Positions 53,035-61,755 of a stretch of DNA of 64,000 nt are shown one piece after another. This DNA comes from Flavobacteriales bacterium (GTDB lineage Bacteria > Bacteroidota > Bacteroidia > Flavobacteriales_D > Sanyastnellaceae), in NCBI GenBank assembly GCA_018402085.1, contig JAGYJM010000002.1:2867501-2931500 (forward strand). Reading direction: 5' to 3'. Each line of letters begins with the position of its first letter. Positions within the stretch are counted from its first letter, which is position 1. The notes beneath the pieces were generated by a model. That model was not told where the DNA came from, did not search any database, and saw only the letters and a program-made list of their open reading frames with translations. The position numbers were made by a program, and so were the translations under genes.

Positions 53035-55545
53035 ATGCTTTTGAAAATCAAACCACTTTTCCTGTTCATAGCTTTATTGGCGACCTTCAGTTACTCGTCT
53101 GTTGCTCAGATAGAAGACCCCGTCAAATGGTCGTTCAGTGTAGAGTCAGTTGATGATCAAACCTTTGAAGTTATCGGTGAGGCAACGATTGAACCGAAAT
53201 GGCACGTGTATTCTTCGGTGGTCAGCGATGACCCGGAGTTTATTGGTCCGGTACCCACCGACATCTATTTTCTCGATTCAGCGAATGTCACTCCTGCCAG
53301 TAAGATTGAAGAAGGTGAGTACATCACCCACTACGACCCAAATTTCGACGCAGACCTCAACTATTTTGAAGAAGAAGCCACGTTCTCGCGCCGCTTCACC
53401 ATTGCGCCCGGTGCAAGCGGCACTGCCGAAGGCGAGTTGAGCTACATGGCCTGTGATGACAGCAAGTGCATTTTCCCGGAGCCGGTCTACCTGACTGCGG
53501 GATTCGAAGACGGTAAACTCGCCTATTTCAAGGTAGACGAAGAGGTGATTTTAGGAGAGGAACCTGAAGCCGCCTCCACTGGTCAGTCTTCGGGCGTCTA
53601 TGAACCCGCCAAATGGAGTTTCAAATCGGTCAACGAGGGTGAAGGCCTCTACACGATTGAAATGACTTGCACATTGGACGAAGGCTGGCACCTCTATTCG
53701 CAATACCTGGAAAGCGACATGGGCCCGGTGCCTACTCGATTTACCTTTCAGCTTCCTGAAGGCTATACGCTTGACGGCAAGGTGCAGGAAGGCGAACCGA
53801 AAAAAGAATACGACCCCAACTTCATGATGGACCTGTCATTCTTTGACGGAGCTCCGGTTTTTCGTCAGCGGATTAACGTCTCAGGCGACCCCGGAAAGGT
53901 GGTTGCCGGCGTAGAATTCATGGTTTGCGACGATGAAATGTGCCTCCCCCCTGAACTGCAGGAGTTTGAAGTCAACCTCGCTACCGGAGTGGGACAGCCC
54001 CTGGCCTACGATGATCAGGACACCCGCGAAGACATCAGTGCTGTTGTACCTTCGCTCGACATCAATCTCGAGGCGCCTCAGGGCGACTGCGGCGAAGTAC
54101 AGAATTACGACAGCGCCTGGACGGTGTTCATTTTCGGTTTCCTCGGCGGATTGCTTGCACTGCTTACGCCATGTGTGTTCCCGATGATTCCATTGACGGT
54201 TAGTTTCTTCACCAAAGGTGGTCAAGATACGAAGTCGGGTATCGGCAAAGCTGTGCTCTATGGTTTTTTCATCTTTCTGATTTACGCCATTCTGAGTGTG
54301 CCCTTCCACTTTGGCACCAACCCCGAAGCGCTGAATGAGATTGCCACTTCGCCAGCCCTGAACATCGGTTTCTTTGTGATCTTTGTGGTGTTCGCTATCT
54401 CCTTCTTTGGATACTTTGAGATTCGGCTGCCGAACGCACTCCTCAACAAAGCTGACAATGCCTCAAACGTGGGCGGCGTGGCCGGTATTTTCTTCATGGC
54501 ACTCACCCTCGCACTGGTGAGTTTCAGCTGCACCGGTCCGATTCTCGGCACGGTGCTCGGTAACTCACTGAAAAATGGTCCGTGGCCGATCACCGCTGCG
54601 ATGAGCGGATTTGGCATCGCCCTTGGTTTACCGTTTGCCGTATTCGCGGCCTTCCCGAGTATGATGAAAAACCTGCCAAAGTCAGGCGGGTGGCTCAACA
54701 CGGTAAAAGTGGTACTCGGTTTCCTGGAGTTGGCGTTGGCGGTGAAATTCCTCAGCAACGCTGACCTCGTTTACCAGTGGCACCTGATTGAACGCGAGAC
54801 TTTCTTCCTCATCTGGGTGATCATTGGAGTTGCGATGGTACTCTACCTGTTGGGTATTGTGAGGTTTCCGCATGATTCGCCATTGAAACGGCTGAGTGTA
54901 GGTCGCATCGCCTTCACCGCAGCGATTCTCGCATTTTCGGTGTACCTCTTTCCGGGCATACTAAAAGAGTCTCCGTGGCGTCATGACATGCTTGCAGGCT
55001 TCCCGCCCCCAACCTTCTACAGCTGGTACGAGCGGGAAACCTTCCACGCTGAATTCGATGATTTCGACGAAGCCATGGCTTATGCCAAAGAGGTTGACAA
55101 ACCGCTGTTGGTCGACTTTACGGGTTGGGCCTGTGTGAACTGCCGCCAAATGGAAGAAACCGTGTGGACCGACGAAGAAATCAAACGTATTCTCGAAGAA
55201 GACTTCGTGCTGGTATCCTTGTACGTTGATGATAAGGTGGAGCTACCCGAAGAAAAGCAGGGTGTTTACCCCTTCGAAGTCAACGGAGAGATGAAAAGGA
55301 AGCGCATTCGCACCATTGGTAACAAATGGGCGACCTTCCAGACGCAAACCTTCCGCAATAACTCGCAGCCTTACTATGTGATGCTGAGCAACGAGGGCGA
55401 ATTGCTGGGCAACCCGGTGGGCTATACCCCGAAGGTGGATGTGTACAAGTCGTACCTCGAGTGTGGCCTGGAGACCAATAAGCGTCTCTCCGCAGAAGCG
55501 GAGGATGCGAACACAAACAGCACCCAAACCAGTTGGGTCGACTGA
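53035..55545 (+). CDS. dsbD: Thiol:disulfide interchange protein DsbD-like, with duplicated N-terminal domain
   Basis: Carries electrons from cytosolic thioredoxin across the inner membrane. 836 residues from the ATG at 53035 (signal peptide to about residue 25). Two DsbD-alpha-like domains follow, each with a Cys pair (CDDSKCIFPEP, CDDEMCLPPE), then eight or nine membrane helices with the Cys of LTPCVFPMIPLTV and SCTGPILG, and a C-terminal thioredoxin fold with CVNC in DFTGWACVNCRQMEE. The doubled N-terminal domain is common in Bacteroidota. A hairpin repeat near the C-terminus reads SAEAEDA. Terminator at 55567. Confidence 0.93.
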   Translation: MLLKIKPLFLFIALLATFSYSSVAQIEDPVKWSFSVESVDDQTFEVIGEATIEPKWHVYSSVVSDDPEFIGPVPTDIYFLDSANVTPASKIEEGEYITHYDPNFDADLNYFEEEATFSRRFTIAPGASGTAEGELSYMACDDSKCIFPEPVYLTAGFEDGKLAYFKVDEEVILGEEPEAASTGQSSGVYEPAKWSFKSVNEGEGLYTIEMTCTLDEGWHLYSQYLESDMGPVPTRFTFQLPEGYTLDGKVQEGEPKKEYDPNFMMDLSFFDGAPVFRQRINVSGDPGKVVAGVEFMVCDDEMCLPPELQEFEVNLATGVGQPLAYDDQDTREDISAVVPSLDINLEAPQGDCGEVQNYDSAWTVFIFGFLGGLLALLTPCVFPMIPLTVSFFTKGGQDTKSGIGKAVLYGFFIFLIYAILSVPFHFGTNPEALNEIATSPALNIGFFVIFVVFAISFFGYFEIRLPNALLNKADNASNVGGVAGIFFMALTLALVSFSCTGPILGTVLGNSLKNGPWPITAAMSGFGIALGLPFAVFAAFPSMMKNLPKSGGWLNTVKVVLGFLELALAVKFLSNADLVYQWHLIERETFFLIWVIIGVAMVLYLLGIVRFPHDSPLKRLSVGRIAFTAAILAFSVYLFPGILKESPWRHDMLAGFPPPTFYSWYERETFHAEFDDFDEAMAYAKEVDKPLLVDFTGWACVNCRQMEETVWTDEEIKRILEEDFVLVSLYVDDKVELPEEKQGVYPFEVNGEMKRKRIRTIGNKWATFQTQTFRNNSQPYYVMLSNEGELLGNPVGYTPKVDVYKSYLECGLETNKRLSAEAEDANTNSTQTSWVD
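55488..55508 (-). repeat. 21-base hairpin repeat, short type (inside dsbD)
   Basis: Stem CTCCGC/GCGGAG with AGAA loop followed by GATGC. Antisense to the gene, translated as SAEAEDA twelve codons before the stop. Confidence 0.8.
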
Positions 55546-55566
55546 TCCATTCGTAAAAGAAATCGG

Positions 55567-55593
55567 GCCGGTGGTAAAGTCACCGGCTTTTTT
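55567..55593 (+). terminator. Intrinsic terminator of dsbD
   Basis: GCCGGTG/CACCGGC with a 7-base loop followed by TTTTTT, 22 bases after the dsbD stop and just before gmhA. Confidence 0.88.
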
Positions 55594-55611
55594 CTTTGCA
55601 CCCCCGCGAAA

Positions 55612-56208
55612 ATGTCTGAATTTCGACCTGTCATGCAAACAGATCACATTCGCAAACACTTTGAAGAAGCACAACAGGTGCTTCAGGAATTCTACGGAAA
55701 CAACTCCAACCTTGAAGCGATTCACAAAGCAGGAGAGCTGATGAGTGAAGCGCTCGGGCGCGGGCGCAAGGTGCTTAGCTGCGGCAACGGCGGCTCGATG
55801 TGTGACGCCATGCACTTCGCCGAAGAGCTCTCCGGTCGCTACCGGGATGATCGTCCGGCACTCGCTGCGCTCTCCATTTCAGACCCATCACACCTGAGTT
55901 GTGTCGCAAATGATTACGGCTACGAGTATGTGTTCTCACGCTATGTTGAAGGCCTCGGCAAAGAAGGAGATGTGCTGCTCGCTATCTCCACCAGTGGCAA
56001 TAGCCTGAATGTGGTTCGTGCGGCTGAAGTCGCGCGCCAGAAAGGATTAAAGGTCGTGGGGCTCACCGGCAAAGACGGCGGACAGCTCGGCCGCCTCTGC
56101 GATGTGGAGATTCGGGCTCCCTGGCGTGGCTATGCCGATCGCATTCAGGAAATACACATCAAGGTGATCCACAGTCTGATTGATCACATTGAGCGGTCAC
56201 AAGACTGA
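55612..56208 (+). CDS. gmhA: Phosphoheptose isomerase (SIS domain)
   Basis: Converts sedoheptulose 7-phosphate to D-glycero-D-manno-heptose 7-phosphate for lipopolysaccharide core heptose. 198 residues with a single SIS domain: [21 protein letters not shown], the phosphate loop [14 protein letters not shown], and the C-terminal [18 protein letters not shown] with the metal/active-site His residues. The usual family length and motifs leave little doubt. It starts 18 bases after the dsbD terminator. Confidence 0.95.
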   Translation: MSEFRPVMQTDHIRKHFEEAQQVLQEFYGNNSNLEAIHKAGELMSEALGRGRKVLSCGNGGSMCDAMHFAEELSGRYRDDRPALAALSISDPSHLSCVANDYGYEYVFSRYVEGLGKEGDVLLAISTSGNSLNVVRAAEVARQKGLKVVGLTGKDGGQLGRLCDVEIRAPWRGYADRIQEIHIKVIHSLIDHIERSQD

Positions 56209-56267
56209 CCATCCTCTTACCCTGCTCCGACGAACCACCTGCGGTTTGGCCCTAAAACAGGGTTTAC

Positions 56268-57809
56268 ATGTTAGTACAAACGTATGGAAGTGCCGTATTT
56301 GGTATTTCGGCCACGACCGTGACCATCGAGGTACGGATCGACAAGGGCATCAACTATCTGCTGGTCGGGCTGCCTGACAGCGCGGTAAAAGAAAGTCAGC
56401 AGCGCATCAAAACCGCCATTGAAGAATCGGGACTCAGCTATCCCGGTAAGTCGATCACCATCAACATGGCACCAGCGGATATCCGGAAGGAAGGTACGGT
56501 ATACGACCTGCCACTTGCGATAGGGATTCTCGCCGCGAGCGAGCAATTGCCGGCCACATCACTTGAAAACACCCTGATCATGGGTGAACTCTCACTCGAT
56601 GGCACCTTACGCCCAATCAAAGGCGCCCTGCCAATTGCCGTGCAAGCCCATCAGGAAGGCTTTGAGTCGATCATTCTGCCGGAAGAGAATGCGCGTGAGG
56701 CAGCTATGGTGAGTGAACTCAAAGTCTATCCGGCGAAAGAGCTGCTTGACGTGGTTGAGCACCTGAACGGACAAAAACGCATTGCGCCGCTTGAAATCGA
56801 CGTGCATGCCCTCTTCAAAGAACAAGTTGAACTTGATTTGCTCGACTTTTCAGATGTAAAAGGACAGGAGAACATCAAACGCGCCTTTGAAATCGCTGCC
56901 GCAGGCGGGCACAACGTCATCTTGATCGGTCCTCCCGGAGCCGGTAAAACCATGTTGGCGAAGCGATTGCCAAGCATCTTGCCACCGCTGACCCTTGCTG
57001 AATCTTTGGAAACCACCAAGATTCACTCTGTGGTGGGTAAAATGCGCAGCAATGAGGCCCTGATCACCCGGCGTCCATTTCGGGCACCGCACCACACGAT
57101 TTCAGATGTAGCACTCGTTGGCGGCGGCGGGTGGCCGCAACCCGGGGAGATCTCACTGGCACACAATGGCGTGCTTTTCTTAGACGAGTTACCGGAGTTC
57201 AAGCGGACGGTTCTTGAAGTACTGCGTCAACCGCTTGAAGACCGCGTAGTGAGCATCTCGAGGGCGCGTTTCAGTGTTGAATATCCCAGCAGTCTGATGC
57301 TTGTTGCCTCAATGAACCCTTGTCCGTGCGGCTACCACAACCACCCGATCAAAGAGTGTTCTTGTGAAAAAGGTGCTGTGCAGCGCTACCTGAACAAAGT
57401 CTCAGGTCCGCTGCTCGACCGTATAGACCTACACGTCGAAGTCACTCCCGTAGATTATGATGAGCTGCTGTCGCAACCCCGCAGCAAGATTAAAAGTGCC
57501 GACATCCGCGAGCGTGTCATCCGTGCGAGAACGATTCAGGAGGAACGCTTCAAGGAGAGTTCGTCAATGCATTACAATGCACAGATGGGCAGTAAAGACA
57601 TCCGCCGCTTTGCGGCGCTCGAAAAAGAAGGACAGGAAGTACTGAAAAATGCCATGAAAAAAATGAACCTCTCTGCAAGGGCACACGATCGCATCCTGAA
57701 AGTAGCGCGCACTATCGCAGACCTCGACAACAGCGAGAAGATTGGGCTCACCCACCTCGCTGAGGCCATTCAGTACAGGAGTTTGGATCGGGAGAATTGG
57801 GCCGGTTAG
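56268..57809 (+). CDS. comM: ComM/YifB-type magnesium chelatase-like AAA+ helicase
   Basis: A hexameric helicase that promotes branch migration during natural transformation. 513 residues: an N-terminal Lon-C-like domain ([20 protein letters not shown]), the AAA+ domain with Walker [16 protein letters not shown], Walker [14 protein letters not shown], and the C-terminal ChlI-type domain. [18 protein letters not shown] is a characteristic zinc-like Cys cluster. A hairpin repeat (57598-57617), here in the gene's own orientation, reads DIRRFAAL. Competence genes are not seen nearby. Confidence 0.96.
   Translation: MLVQTYGSAVFGISATTVTIEVRIDKGINYLLVGLPDSAVKESQQRIKTAIEESGLSYPGKSITINMAPADIRKEGTVYDLPLAIGILAASEQLPATSLENTLIMGELSLDGTLRPIKGALPIAVQAHQEGFESIILPEENAREAAMVSELKVYPAKELLDVVEHLNGQKRIAPLEIDVHALFKEQVELDLLDFSDVKGQENIKRAFEIAAAGGHNVILIGPPGAGKTMLAKRLPSILPPLTLAESLETTKIHSVVGKMRSNEALITRRPFRAPHHTISDVALVGGGGWPQPGEISLAHNGVLFLDELPEFKRTVLEVLRQPLEDRVVSISRARFSVEYPSSLMLVASMNPCPCGYHNHPIKECSCEKGAVQRYLNKVSGPLLDRIDLHVEVTPVDYDELLSQPRSKIKSADIRERVIRARTIQEERFKESSSMHYNAQMGSKDIRRFAALEKEGQEVLKNAMKKMNLSARAHDRILKVARTIADLDNSEKIGLTHLAEAIQYRSLDRENWAG
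57598..57617 (+). repeat. Hairpin repeat, short type (inside comM)
   Basis: ACATC plus stem CGCCGC/GCGGCG with a 3-base loop TTT, one base shorter than the usual form. Sense orientation, translated as DIRRFAA. Confidence 0.7.
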
Positions 57810-57815
57810 CTCGAT

Positions 57816-57832
57816 ACATCCTGCTTCGCAGG
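57816..57832 (+). repeat. Hairpin repeat, short type, reduced stem
   Basis: ACATC plus stem CCTGC/GCAGG with loop TTC, seven bases after the comM stop. Confidence 0.6.
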
Positions 57833-57890
57833 ACACTCGCTCTGACATCTGCCTATGAAGAGCTATACAAATCCAGTATTAAGCAATTCG

Positions 57891-58764
57891 CAATGTCAGC
57901 CTGAGTGCTGAAATCAAAGATTCATCATAACACTACAATCAGTCTAAACACAATGTCAGCCTGAGTGCTGAAATCAAAGATTCATCATAACACTGCAATC
58001 AGTCTAAACACAATGTCAGCCTGAGTGCTGAAATCAAAGATTCATCATAACACTGCAATCAGTCTAAACACAATGTCAGCCTGAGTGCTGAAATCAAAGA
58101 TTCATCATAACACTGCAATCAGTCTAAACACAATGTCAGCCTGAGTGCTGAAATCAAAGATTCATCATAACACTGCAATCAGTCTAAACACAATGTCAGC
58201 CTGAGTGCTGAAATCAAAGATTCATCATAACACTACAATCAGTCTAAACACAATGTCAGCCTGAGTGCTGAAATCAAAGATTCATCATAACACTACAATC
58301 AGTCTAAACACAATGTCAGCCTGAGTGCTGAAATCAAAGATTCATCATAACACTGCAATCAGTCTAAACACAATGTCAGCCTGAGTGCTGAAATCAAAGA
58401 TTCATCATAACACTACAATCAGTCTAAACACAATGTCAGCCTGAGTGCTGAAATCAAAGATTCATCATAACACTGCAATCAGTCTAAACACAATGTCAGC
58501 CTGAGTGCTGAAATCAAAGATTCAGCATAACACTGCAATCAGTCTAAACACAATGTCAGCATGAGTGCTGAAATCAAAGATTCATCATAACACTGCAATC
58601 AGTCTAAACACAATGTCAGCCTGAGTGCTGAAATCAAAGATTCATCATAACACTGCAATCAGTCTAAACACAATGTCAGCCTGAGTGCTGAAATCAAAGA
58701 TTCATCATAACACTACAATCAGTCTAAACACAATGTCAGCCTGAGTGCTGAAATCAAAGATTTC
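57891..58764. repeat. 60-bp tandem array, 14 full copies plus a partial
   Basis: Units start CAATGTCAGCCTGAGTGCTG at 57891 and every 60 bases to 58731. They are almost identical: the main variant is CACTACAAT against CACTGCAAT, with single changes in two units near 58523 and 58561. There are no variable spacers, so this is a minisatellite, not a CRISPR array. The last partial unit forms the left arm of the palindrome at 58735-58782. The 870 bases contain no plausible gene. Confidence 0.97.
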
Positions 58765-58782
58765 AGTGTATCGAAGGCTGAC
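58735..58782. repeat. 48-bp palindrome closing the tandem array
   Basis: Outer arms GTCAGCCT/AGGCTGAC and inner arms CTGAAAT/ATTTCAG around loop CAAAG. The array units are the left half of this palindrome plus a 28-base linker. It ends 18 bases before the GIY-YIG gene. Confidence 0.85.
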
Positions 58783-58800
58783 GACCCAAAAAACAAAGAG

Positions 58801-59112
58801 ATGTTCACAGTTTACATGCTGCTTTGCGCAGACCAGTCCATATACACAGGAGTTACATCCGACCTTGAAGGTCGAATTCTGAAACACAAAAAAGCTCATT
58901 ACCCAAACTCATACACAGCACAGAGACTGCCCATTGAACTCATATGGCAAGAACATCACACCTATTGGACCACGGCTTTCGATCGCGAGAAACAAATAAA
59001 GCGTTGGTCCCGAGCTAAAAAACTAGCGCTCGCAAGCGGCAATCTCCAGCAGCTGTCTGAACAATCAAAAAAGAAGTTCGCTGCCCGTAAAGACGAGAGC
59101 GACAAGGAATAA
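58801..59112 (+). CDS. Small GIY-YIG endonuclease-domain protein
   Basis: A 103-residue single-domain nuclease of the URI/YhbQ-like GIY-YIG group: FTVYMLLCADQSIYTGVTSDL carries the two Tyr and Gly strands, the catalytic Arg lies in EGRILKHKKA, and the metal Glu in FDREKQIKRWSRAKKLAL. The tail is basic and Lys/Arg-rich. It lies directly behind the palindrome and 60-bp array, an association that suggests the nuclease acts on, or spreads with, the palindrome. No clear promoter is seen apart from the array itself. Confidence 0.9.
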   Translation: MFTVYMLLCADQSIYTGVTSDLEGRILKHKKAHYPNSYTAQRLPIELIWQEHHTYWTTAFDREKQIKRWSRAKKLALASGNLQQLSEQSKKKFAARKDESDKE

Positions 59113-59298
59113 AGTCCATCATGCATTGCAACTTGAATTTCTCAACGCATTCCCATCCAACCATTACATATTTCGATTTCCGATTCTCCATTTCGATTCA
59201 CCAAAGCTGAAAAAATCAAGAATCTTAAAATTATGCTTCGCGCATTATGCATCATGCATCATGAATTACCTGAATTCGCTAACTTTACTCAACACGAT

Positions 59299-60546
59299 AT
59301 GAATCTAGACCCCGTCATTCTAAGTATTCCGATTTTCTTTGTGTTGATCGGATTGGAGCTGGTTTACGACGCTTATCAGCGGCGGAAGAAAGGCCAGGGT
59401 GTATACCGCCTGAACGACGCCTTTGCAAATATCTCATGCGGCATCATTGATCAGGCCACGGCTGTATTCGCAAAGGTATTCACCGTTGGAGCTTACGTGC
59501 TGGTGTTCTCCTTGTTTGAAAACATCACCCCATGGACGCTTCCTTCGAACTGGCTGTTTTACATCCTCTGCTTTGTCGCCGTTGACTTTGCCTATTACTG
59601 GGCACACCGCTGGAGCCATCAGGTGAATCTGTTCTGGACCGGTCACGTGGTGCATCACCAGAGTGAAGAATACAACCTTTCTGTGGCGTTGCGTCAGGGT
59701 GCTTTTCAAAAAGTGCTGATGTTCTGGGTGTACCTGCCCCTGGCTGTTGTCGGTTTCCCACCCGAGTGGATCGTTGTCAGCATGGGGCTGAACCTGCTGT
59801 ATCAGTTCTGGATTCACACCGAAGCGGTAGATAAAATGGGCGTGTTTGAATGGGTCATGAATACCCCTTCGCATCACCGCGTACACCACGGACGCAACCC
59901 GAAGTACATCGACAAGAACCACGCAGGTGTCTTCATTATCTGGGATCGAATGTTCGGCACTTTTCAGAAAGAAGAAGAACGTCCGACCTACGGAATTACA
60001 CGTCCGCTCAACACCTTCAACCCTGTGATGGCGCACGTTCAGCCCTTCCGCGACTTATGGCAGGACGTCCGCTCAATACCTTCTTTCAAAGACAAGGTGC
60101 GCTTTTTATTTGCGCCTCCTGGCTGGTACCCCGAGTCAATGGGAGGCTTCAAAGCACCACCTGAGATTTCAGGATCTGAAGAAAAGTTCAACCAAACCCT
60201 TCCGCTTGGATTGAACATTTATCTTCTTGTACAGTACTTTTTCGTTGTCGGAATCGCTGCTTTTTTCCTCTTCGGGCTTGAGCGGTACAACACGCTTGAG
60301 AAGGGGATTTTCTTAAGCTTTCTGCTCTACCAGGTATTTGGCCTCGGCAGTATCTTTGATCGTAACAGAAAAGCACTCGTGCTGGAGGGTGTCCGCACCG
60401 GAATGCTCTTCGCCTTTGCCGTCTGGTCAGGTTTACTGGCCAACGACGGCGACACAGTTTTCGGCGGTGCTGTGATGGTGATCAGCTTGCTTTCTGCCGC
60501 GTGGCTTGCCATCTTGGTGTCGCGAAAAACGTGGTATGCCAAATAG
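59299..60546 (+). CDS. Alkylglycerol monooxygenase-like fatty acid hydroxylase
   Basis: A 415-residue diiron membrane enzyme of the fatty acid hydroxylase/sterol desaturase superfamily. The eight-His pattern is complete: HRWSH, GHVVHHQSEEYN and NTPSHHRVHHGRN, with the extra His of QFWIHTEAVDKMG. The middle region (LNLLYQFWIHTEA, DKNHAGVFIIWDRMFGTF) matches my memory of animal alkylglycerol monooxygenase (TMEM195) closely, and so do the additional C-terminal helices. It would cleave ether lipids. I start at 59299 (MNLDPVILSIPIFF); an upstream frame to 59233 is rejected. It overlaps the lysoplasmalogenase gene by 11 bases. Confidence 0.85.
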   Translation: MNLDPVILSIPIFFVLIGLELVYDAYQRRKKGQGVYRLNDAFANISCGIIDQATAVFAKVFTVGAYVLVFSLFENITPWTLPSNWLFYILCFVAVDFAYYWAHRWSHQVNLFWTGHVVHHQSEEYNLSVALRQGAFQKVLMFWVYLPLAVVGFPPEWIVVSMGLNLLYQFWIHTEAVDKMGVFEWVMNTPSHHRVHHGRNPKYIDKNHAGVFIIWDRMFGTFQKEEERPTYGITRPLNTFNPVMAHVQPFRDLWQDVRSIPSFKDKVRFLFAPPGWYPESMGGFKAPPEISGSEEKFNQTLPLGLNIYLLVQYFFVVGIAAFFLFGLERYNTLEKGIFLSFLLYQVFGLGSIFDRNRKALVLEGVRTGMLFAFAVWSGLLANDGDTVFGGAVMVISLLSAAWLAILVSRKTWYAK

Positions 60547-61261
60547 AATCAAATTTCCTCTCGTCGTATACCTTATCTGGGGCCTCTTCGAAGTGGCCGT
60601 TGAATTCGTTCACTGGGATTACCCTGTACTCCATGGCGTGCTCAAAGGCGGACTAATGCCCCTTTTGATGTGGATGGTGGTTGCCAACCGTTCTTTGCTC
60701 GGCGAGATTTTCTATTTGCTGCTCTCCGCTTTGTTTTTCTCCTGGCTTGGCGATCTGCTCTTGTTAGGCAGCGAAGCAGATGAGCTGTACTTCATGTCAG
60801 GACTCGCGGCTTTTCTCATCGCGCATGTGTTCTACATTTTTGCTTTTCTCCGCGCAAAAGCGCGGGATCATAACATCGTCATTCTTCGCAAGTATCCCTT
60901 GATCGGACTGGCGATACTTGCACTGCCGGTGCTGATGCTACGGCAGGTGGGTCCGCACCTTGACGACTTACTCATCCCGGTCGTGATCTACGCGCTGGTC
61001 ATCACGGGAATGGCTCTCGCAGCAGTGGCGCGGTTTAATAAAACGAATGTCTCCAGTTTCTGGTTGGTTGCCATCGGTGCCTTCACCTTTATGCTCTCTG
61101 ACAGCCTGATTGCATTGAACCGTTTCAATGAGGAAATCGCCTACGCGAGTGCCTACATCATGGTCACTTACATCGCGGCGCAATTGCTGATCGTGTTGGG
61201 ATTGATTGCGTGTGAGACACTGTCGGGCAAAGCCAACGAAAGAGAACCGGTGCATTCGTGA
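60536..61261 (+). CDS. YhhN/TMEM86-type lysoplasmalogenase
   Basis: A 241-residue protein with about seven or eight membrane helices. LLSALFFSWLGDLLLLGS, FLIAHVFYIFAFL and FTFMLSDSLIALNRF carry the conserved Asp and His residues of the YhhN family, whose animal members hydrolyse the vinyl-ether bond of lysoplasmalogens. The start at 60536 overlaps the upstream ether-lipid monooxygenase, so the two are translationally coupled and probably act on the same lipids. A hairpin repeat inside (60850-60870) reads RAKARDH. Confidence 0.88.
   Translation: MPNRIKFPLVVYLIWGLFEVAVEFVHWDYPVLHGVLKGGLMPLLMWMVVANRSLLGEIFYLLLSALFFSWLGDLLLLGSEADELYFMSGLAAFLIAHVFYIFAFLRAKARDHNIVILRKYPLIGLAILALPVLMLRQVGPHLDDLLIPVVIYALVITGMALAAVARFNKTNVSSFWLVAIGAFTFMLSDSLIALNRFNEEIAYASAYIMVTYIAAQLLIVLGLIACETLSGKANEREPVHS
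60850..60870 (-). repeat. 21-base hairpin repeat, short type (inside yhhN-like gene)
   Basis: Stem CCGCGC/GCGCGG with AAAA loop followed by GATCA instead of GATGC/T. Antisense to the gene, translated as RAKARDH. Confidence 0.72.
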
Positions 61262-61274
61262 AGCGAAACAGGCT

Positions 61275-61434
61275 ATCCGTAAAGTGGAGGTGGAGATTGT
61301 TGGTAATGTGCGTTTTGGAGGCGAACTTCACGGCACGAAGTTGGCCGCGAGGTCAACCAAAATTCCATAGCGTGGCGGTGGCGGGGGAGGGGCCCATCAC
61401 CACGAGAAAATGCGGGATAGGGATGAAATTCCGC
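61275..61434. repeat. Dispersed intergenic repeat, copy C
   Basis: Third copy of the family at 26768 and 35915: ATCCGTAAA start, hairpin region GTTGGC...GGTCAAC, core GGTGGCGGGGGAGGGGCCC, end GAAATTCCGC. It begins 13 bases after the lysoplasmalogenase stop. Confidence 0.8.
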
Positions 61435-61755
61435 TTCTTACTTCGATGAAACGCCGTAAAGGCAAACCGGCCAACGGGCAATCTGCCAGGTTCCCTCCGA
61501 TCAACCATCCACCGTCTCACAGACTTACTACCGCCTTGCGGCTCAAGGAACTGGCGGCAATAGCCCTGCCTGCAGCAGGCAGGCGCCACCACACTACTAA
61601 CCATCCAAAGGTTTAACCCGCGCGCAAGTATGCGCGCGAGAACATTTCCCTCCACCCTCGACCTCTGCCCCCCTCCAAAAGTGAACAAGCATTTTTGCCA
61701 TTTGTAAGTCCGGTAAACAAGCGGTTTCCGCATCTTTGCTGACAGAACAGACATC
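61435..61755. other. Gene-free stretch with two perfect palindromes
   Basis: No gene is seen. It holds CCTGCCTGC/GCAGGCAGG with a single-base loop (61565-61583) and CGCGCGCA/TGCGCGCG with loop AGTA (61619-61638). CATCTTTG at 61730-61737, 18 bases before the next ATG, is a one-mismatch promoter -7 box. Confidence 0.6.

Noticed and set aside
57891..58764. CRISPR array
   Set aside because: All 60 bases of each unit are conserved, there are no unique spacers, and no cas gene is nearby.
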